In this document: piece by piece, positions 44,387 through 48,802 of the stretch | Numbering within the stretch: position 1 is the stretch's first letter | Layout: each line of letters starts with the position of its first letter | Assembly (NCBI GenBank): GCA_020426325.1 | Contig: JAGQQG010000045.1 | Coordinates: 1 to 48,802, forward strand | Source: Planctomycetaceae bacterium | GTDB taxonomy: Bacteria; Planctomycetota; Planctomycetia; Planctomycetales; Planctomycetaceae | Length of the DNA: 48,802 bases | Reading direction: 5' to 3' | Position numbers and translations under genes: made by a program | The notes under the pieces: model-generated | Told to the model about the DNA's origin: nothing | The model's database searches: none | What the model saw: the letters and a program-made list of their open reading frames with translations, nothing else

Positions 44387-45868
44387 TCAACTCAGATTCA
44401 TACTCAACAAAAACTCTTCGTTCGTGTCGGTGCGGCGCATGCGGTTGGTGAGGAGTTCCATTGCTTCAACCGGGTTCATGTCGTTCAGCACGCGACGGAG
44501 GATCCAGACGCGGCGGAGTTCTTCTTCGTCCATCAACAGTTCTTCGCGGCGGGTGCCCGACTTGTTAACGTCGATCGCGGGCCAGATGCGTTTCTCGACC
44601 ATGCGGCGGTCGAGATGCAGTTCGGTGTTGCCGGTCCCTTTGAACTCTTCGAAGATCACTTCGTCCATTTTCGAGCCGGTGTCGACGAGAGCTGTGGCGA
44701 CGATTGTCAGGCTGCCCCCTTCTTCGACACAGCGGGCTGCACCGAAGAACCGTTTGGGGTGTTGCAGCGCGTTCGAGTCGACGCCACCGGTCAGGATCTT
44801 GCCCGAGTTGGGACACTCCGTATTCCAGGCACGGGCCAGGCGTGTGATCGAATCGAGGAAGATGATCACGTCGTGACCATACTCGACCATCCGCTTAGCC
44901 TTTTCGATGACCATCTCGGAAACCTGAATGTGACGGCTGGGCGGCTCGTCGAACGTCGAGGAGATGACCTCGCAATTCGTGCCCTTGACCTGACGCTCCA
45001 TGTCGGTCACTTCTTCCGGTCGCTCGTCGATGAGCAGCACGATCACGTAGGCATCCGGATGACTCTTGAGGACGGCTTTCGCCATCTGCTGCAGCAGGAC
45101 CGTTTTGCCTGCCCGAGGCGGGGAGACGATGAGCCCCCGTTGCCCCATACCGATGGGAGCGACGATGTCGACCACACGCGTGCTGAGTTGCTTGGGATCA
45201 TGAGCCAGTTGCAACCGCTTCTCAGGATGCAATGGAGTGAGGTCATCGAACGGCACCTTGGCGGTGAGCAGATTCGGGTCCTGCCCGTTGATCGCTTCCA
45301 CCCGTAGCAGCGCGAAGTAGCGCTCGTTCTCTTTGGGAGGCCGAATTTGGCCGGCGACCGTGTTGCCGTTCCGCAGGCCGAAGCGGCGGACCTGTGACGG
45401 CGACACGTAGATGTCGTCCGGGCAGGGGAGGTAGTGATAGTCCGGCGACCGCAGGAAGCCGAAACCATCAGGCAGAATTTCAAGCGTCCCCTCGCCGAAC
45501 ATCAGCCCGTTCGTCTGAGTCCGTTCTTTCAGGATGCGAAAGATGAGGTCCTGCTTTTTCAGGCCGGTGTACTCGGTAATCTTCTCCTGCCGGGCGAGCT
45601 CCAGCAGTTCCTTCATCGTCATCCGCTGCAGTTCTGCGATGTGGATATCGTCCGACTGCTTGACATTCTCATAGCGGGTGTTCGCCGGATTCGGATCCAG
45701 TTCGTCCTCGTCGGAGACTTCCGGCTCTGGAGCTTCCTCATCAACAACGGCCGCCTTGGTCTCGGTGGCGCGACTGGAACTTCTGCCGAGCTTGATGGGT
45801 GGGTTGTTGGTATCAACGTCGACAGCTTCGCCCGTTGCGGGGATGGGGGCTTTGGAAGTTCTTGCCAT
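44387..45868 (-). CDS. rho: Transcription termination factor Rho
   Basis: The 493-residue hexameric RNA-dependent ATPase ends transcription at Rho-dependent sites. Residues 1-75 form an acidic, low-complexity extension absent from the E. coli protein (419 residues). The Rho N-terminal domain (about 80-117), the RNA-binding cold-shock-like domain (about 125-195, with [15 protein letters not shown]), and the ATPase with Walker A SPPRAGKT (249-256) and [16 protein letters not shown] follow. The primary RNA site and the secondary loop look intact. It lies 112 bases downstream of coaE on the same strand and 13 bases before DUF4058. Confidence 0.97.
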   Translation of the reverse strand: MARTSKAPIPATGEAVDVDTNNPPIKLGRSSSRATETKAAVVDEEAPEPEVSDEDELDPNPANTRYENVKQSDDIHIAELQRMTMKELLELARQEKITEYTGLKKQDLIFRILKERTQTNGLMFGEGTLEILPDGFGFLRSPDYHYLPCPDDIYVSPSQVRRFGLRNGNTVAGQIRPPKENERYFALLRVEAINGQDPNLLTAKVPFDDLTPLHPEKRLQLAHDPKQLSTRVVDIVAPIGMGQRGLIVSPPRAGKTVLLQQMAKAVLKSHPDAYVIVLLIDERPEEVTDMERQVKGTNCEVISSTFDEPPSRHIQVSEMVIEKAKRMVEYGHDVIIFLDSITRLARAWNTECPNSGKILTGGVDSNALQHPKRFFGAARCVEEGGSLTIVATALVDTGSKMDEVIFEEFKGTGNTELHLDRRMVEKRIWPAIDVNKSGTRREELLMDEEELRRVWILRRVLNDMNPVEAMELLTNRMRRTDTNEEFLLSMNLS

Positions 45869-45980
45869 GAAATTGGCCTCTGCAGATGTGACGAGAATTC
45901 GTCGCTAGGAAGGAGAGTGATGTTCAGCCACTCGATCAGGAGATGTCTGTGAGTTTTCGTTGAATGATGATGGATCGAAA

Positions 45981-46640
45981 TTATGGGGTTCCAATGGAAC
46001 AAGGTGTTCGTCGATCAGTCAGCCAGCCCTGTTCAACTAGTGTGTCGACGAGTTGTTGGCCGGTGTGTTCGATCGTTTCAGAATTATCGACGACAATATC
46101 CGCTGCCTGCCGTTTGCGGTCGAGTGACCACTGGCTGGCTTCTCGTCTCGCCAACTCGCCCTCCGTCCAGCCTCGTGAGGCCGCGACACGTTGAACACGC
46201 TGATCGTGAGGGACCTCGACGAAGACCACCACATCGCATTGTTCTCGCCAGCCCGTTTCGAGCAGGACCGCTGCATCGAAGATGACCAACCGGATCTCAT
46301 CATCGGCGTCTGCCTTCGCCAATTCCGCCTGGAAGACCGCTGCCATTGCCGGATGCACGATCGACTCCAGTTGCCTGCGTGCCCGGGTCTGCTCCGGACC
46401 ATCACCAAACACCAATGTGCCCAGTTGTTTTCGATCCACTTCCCCCTCTGCGAAGATGTCGTCACCGAAGGTTTCACGTAGCCGGATCTTCACCTCTTCT
46501 TGGAGCAGCACCTGATGCCCGACAGCGTCAGCGTCAATGAGAGATCCGCAGCAATGCTCAGCGAACCAGCGAGCAACAGCTGACTTCCCGGAGCCAACGC
46601 CGCCGACAATGCCAATGATCGGTTTGTGATGGATAGTCAT
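45981..46640 (-). CDS. coaE: Dephospho-CoA kinase
   Basis: The 219-residue cytoplasmic enzyme phosphorylates the ribose 3'-OH of dephospho-CoA in the last step of coenzyme A synthesis. The P-loop GGVGSGKS is at 13-20; DADAVGHQVL is the CoA-binding start of the family, and LESIVHPAM and the second DxxLLxE region (FDAAVLLETGW) are in place. Length is normal. Upstream lie 372 bases without a gene, then dapF. Confidence 0.95.
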   Translation of the reverse strand: MTIHHKPIIGIVGGVGSGKSAVARWFAEHCCGSLIDADAVGHQVLLQEEVKIRLRETFGDDIFAEGEVDRKQLGTLVFGDGPEQTRARRQLESIVHPAMAAVFQAELAKADADDEIRLVIFDAAVLLETGWREQCDVVVFVEVPHDQRVQRVAASRGWTEGELARREASQWSLDRKRQAADIVVDNSETIEHTGQQLVDTLVEQGWLTDRRTPCSIGTP

Positions 46641-47012
46641 GGCAGGAACACCATGTCGAAAAACTCAATTCACCCGAAGCAGGGTGTCGAGTCGTCCTGG
46701 GGAAGGAATGGAAAACGTTTGTTGTTGCAGGAGGCGAACATCGAAGGTCGTGCGAGCGCACGCCACGACAGATGAGAAACTGTTGTCAAACAGGAAGTTG
46801 TTGGGGGTGTTGGCCGGTTGGCAAACGAATGTGGAATGAAATGGTTGAACGCGGGTTGACTCCGCCGATCGATGAGGAATATCAGGAGAGATGGACTGCG
46901 GAGGACTCCATCATCCGTCATGGATGGCCCGTTGTCAACTTTCGGGGCAAATTTCAAGACAGAATGAGCTGAAATCTGCTCAAGAAAGACCGTCCCAAGC
47001 AAGGACATGCGA
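46641..47012. other. Gene-free interval between dapF and coaE
   Basis: About 370 bases; the best frames (46670-47008, minus) have no domain and no ribosome-binding site. A small hairpin (GTGCG/CGCAC) occurs near 46750, without a T-run. Probable promoter region of coaE; no clear promoter seen. Confidence 0.4.
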
Positions 47013-47858
47013 CTAGTTTGACGTATGAGGCCATTCGCCCCGAAAGACCTCGGTTGCTGGGCCCGTCATGAAGATATCGCCCTGTTCGGTCCACTCCAAC
47101 TCGAGATCGCCCCCTCGCAGATGGGCTTGCACGCATCGATCGAGGCGGCCAGTCAATACGCCTGCGACCGCGACAGCACACGCACCGGTCCCGCACGCCA
47201 AGGTCTCGCCACTCCCCCGTTCCCACACACGCATCTCAAACTCCGCAGGCGAGATCACACGGATAAACTCGACATTCACCCGGTTGGGGAAAGCTGGATG
47301 ATGTTCGATCTGCGGGCCAACGTTGAGGACAAGCCGGTCCGTGATCTCGTCAACGAAGATGACGCAGTGCGGATTTCCCATGGAGACGCAAGTCACCTCG
47401 AACGTCTCACCGCCAACTTCGAGTGCGACATTCCGGGGAGGATCACCCGGAAGTGTCGTCGGGATGTCATGCGACACAAGAATCGGTGCCCCCATATTAA
47501 CCCGCACACGATCAACCCTTGGGCCGGACCGTCCAGCAATGGAAACCGTGAGGACTCCGGTCCCGGTCTCGATCGGGAACTCATCCCCCTGTGCCAGCCC
47601 CTCTTCGGCTGCGTACTTCGCAACACAGCGGAGCGCATTGCCACACATCTCAGCTTCGCTGCCATCTGCGTTGAACATCCGCATGCGGACGGGAGCCCGC
47701 TCAGAAGGCATGATCAGCACGAGTCCGTCGCCACCAATCCCCATGTGGCGATCGCTGACTGCGATCGCCAAGCCTGCGACGTCAGTGGGGACTCTCTCAC
47801 GAAAGCAGTCGACGTAAACGTAATCGTTCCCTGCCCCGTGCATCTTGATGAACTGCAT
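47013..47858 (-). CDS. dapF: Diaminopimelate epimerase
   Basis: The 281-residue enzyme converts LL- to meso-diaminopimelate, needed for lysine and for peptidoglycan cross-links. Both catalytic cysteines are present: C72 in EMCGNALRC and C222 in [11 protein letters not shown]. The N-terminal [12 protein letters not shown] and the IGGDGLVL strand are typical. Length is close to the family mean. The presence of a complete dapF fits current evidence that planctomycetes do make peptidoglycan. Confidence 0.96.
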   Translation of the reverse strand: MQFIKMHGAGNDYVYVDCFRERVPTDVAGLAIAVSDRHMGIGGDGLVLIMPSERAPVRMRMFNADGSEAEMCGNALRCVAKYAAEEGLAQGDEFPIETGTGVLTVSIAGRSGPRVDRVRVNMGAPILVSHDIPTTLPGDPPRNVALEVGGETFEVTCVSMGNPHCVIFVDEITDRLVLNVGPQIEHHPAFPNRVNVEFIRVISPAEFEMRVWERGSGETLACGTGACAVAVAGVLTGRLDRCVQAHLRGGDLELEWTEQGDIFMTGPATEVFRGEWPHTSN

Positions 47859-47999
47859 GTCGGATCTTCCTCAACAGACTGACACAGCGAAACGACCAAC
47901 GTTCACCATGGATGTTCAGCATCTCACAATCGGAAAATCTGTCGACGGCAGCCGATTCCTCAAGAGCCGGTTTCGGGAACGCTCTGCGGAGGCGATGCT

Positions 48000-48614
48000 T
48001 CAGGCGGTCGCAAGAAACCCGTTGGCTTCGAGGTAGGCGATCACTTCGTCCGCCAGATCATCGATCCCTTTGTTGTCCGAGTCGAGGGTGATCTCGGGCT
48101 TCTCGGGGGCTTCGTACGGGTCGTCGATGCCGGTGAAGCCTTTGATCTCGCCGGCGCGAGCCTTTTTGTAGAGGCCCTTGGGGTCACGACCTTCACATGT
48201 CTCCAGAGACGCATCAGCGAGGATCTCGACGAACTCGCCGTCCGGCAGCAGGGCACGGACCGCATCGCGGTCTGCACGATAAGGAGAGATGAAGGCGGTC
48301 AGCGTGATCAAACCCGCGTCGGCGAACAGCTTGGCGACTTCGCCGATACGACGGATGTTCTCGGCCCGGTCTTCTGCGGAAAAGCCCAGGTTCTTGTTCA
48401 GCCCCATGCGGATGTTATCGCCGTCGAGGAGATAGGTGTGTCTGCCCATCTCGTGCAGCTTATGGTCGACCGTGTTGGCGATCGTGCTCTTGCCGCTACC
48501 GGAGAGTCCGGTAAACCACAGGACGGCTCCCTTTTGTCCCTTGAGCTTCTCGCGGTCCTCGCTGGAAACTCGGTGATCGTGCCAGTGAACGTTCGTTGCC
48601 TTCTGCTCAGCCAT
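48000..48614 (-). CDS. cysC: Adenylylsulfate (APS) kinase
   Basis: The 204-residue enzyme phosphorylates APS to PAPS. Walker A GLSGSGKS is at 36-43, DGDNIR at 64-69 and the conserved Ser in AFISPYR is S110. The [23 protein letters not shown] block closes the active site. The ATG at 48614 is preferred to the upstream frame opening at 48680 because AAGGTAA precedes it. PAPS could serve sulfate assimilation, with cysK 20 kb away, or sulfation of surface glycans; no cysDN or sulfotransferase is in view. Confidence 0.95.
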   Translation of the reverse strand: MAEQKATNVHWHDHRVSSEDREKLKGQKGAVLWFTGLSGSGKSTIANTVDHKLHEMGRHTYLLDGDNIRMGLNKNLGFSAEDRAENIRRIGEVAKLFADAGLITLTAFISPYRADRDAVRALLPDGEFVEILADASLETCEGRDPKGLYKKARAGEIKGFTGIDDPYEAPEKPEITLDSDNKGIDDLADEVIAYLEANGFLATA

Positions 48615-48802
48615 CGGGTCGTTACCTTGAGTGTGAAATTGCAAGTTGGGAAGGCGAAATCCTAGGACAGAGACGAACACCCTGCAACTGCGAATGAATC
48701 TCCCCCATCAGAGCCGCGACCGTGACAACAGATTGCATCAAGCTTTTGGTGAGGGGTGTTTTGTAAGTTGAAGTTTGTAGGCGTGATAGATCAGGATCTT
48801 GC

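Noticed and set aside
44351..45307. Plus-strand open frame of 318 codons
   Set aside because: It is the antisense of rho, whose motifs are unmistakable; high-GC codon bias creates such frames.
47025..47882. Plus-strand open frame of 285 codons
   Set aside because: It is antisense to dapF, which has both catalytic cysteines.
1..48802. tRNA, rRNA, CRISPR arrays, intact insertion sequences, prophage or replication-origin features
   Set aside because: None was recognised by eye in either strand; a covariance-model scan could find small RNAs that I cannot see.

Overview
The window looks like chromosomal DNA of a Planctomycetota bacterium, probably order Planctomycetales. The evidence is the gene families themselves: three DUF1559 pilin-like proteins with the H-X9-DG tail, a PSCyt1/DUF1549/DUF1553 giant c-type cytochrome followed by a Tat-exported DUF1501 protein, a DUF6798 membrane protein, GYF_2 and DUF3365 proteins, and many Cys-anchored lipoproteins with short transthyretin- or Ig-like domains. 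The organism assignment is inference from gene content; I see no rRNA, tRNA, CRISPR array or intact insertion sequence.

Layout. 1-5.7 kb: the 3' part of a polysaccharide deacetylase converging on a family-2 glycosyltransferase, a di-haem oxidoreductase, and a divergent PQQ-type beta-propeller carrying two EF-hands. 5.9-10.3 kb: three exported proteins (a basic secreted protein, a TPR lipoprotein, an Ig-like/coiled-coil lipoprotein). 10.3-10.8 kb: a gene-free stretch with three REP-like hairpins. 10.8-12.4 kb: a GT39-like membrane glycosyltransferase. 12.6-15.9 kb: a possible metal-responsive operon (DUF1559 pilin-like protein, transthyretin-like lipoprotein, DUF4198-Kelch protein) behind a perfect 7-1-7 inverted repeat that resembles a Fur box. 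15.9-20.8 kb: a histidine kinase/NtrC-type regulator pair, a second DUF1559 gene, a second polysaccharide deacetylase. 20.9-25.4 kb: the PSCyt1-DUF1549-DUF1553 / DUF1501 pair. 25.4-28.1 kb: an unassigned protein, surE, cysK. 28.1-32.9 kb: DUF6798 protein coupled to a tiny histone-H1-like basic protein, a conserved hypothetical, and a stand-alone EF-G. 32.9-33.95 kb: about 1 kb without a convincing gene. 34-41.7 kb: another GT39-like enzyme plus a sialidase-like propeller, a GYF_2/DUF1559 pair, and an MBOAT/SGNH O-acylation module. 41.7-44.4 kb: a haem lipoprotein, a decayed 3'-5' exonuclease fragment next to a compound palindrome, an unknown gene, and a DUF4058 gene. 44.4-48.6 kb: housekeeping genes rho, coaE, dapF and cysC.

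Themes. Much of the window builds or modifies the cell surface: two GT39-like enzymes, a GT2, two deacetylases, a sialidase-like protein, MBOAT/SGNH O-acylation and DUF1559 pseudopilins. A second theme is exported redox and haem chemistry (di-haem oxidoreductase, PSCyt1, DUF3365, PQQ-like propeller). cysK and cysC both belong to sulfur assimilation but are 20 kb apart. The items most worth follow-up are the Fur-box-like operator and its three-gene operon, the histone-tail mini-protein coupled to DUF6798, the spd/mitochondrial-like EF-G, and the palindrome/pseudogene scar at 42.4-42.9 kb.
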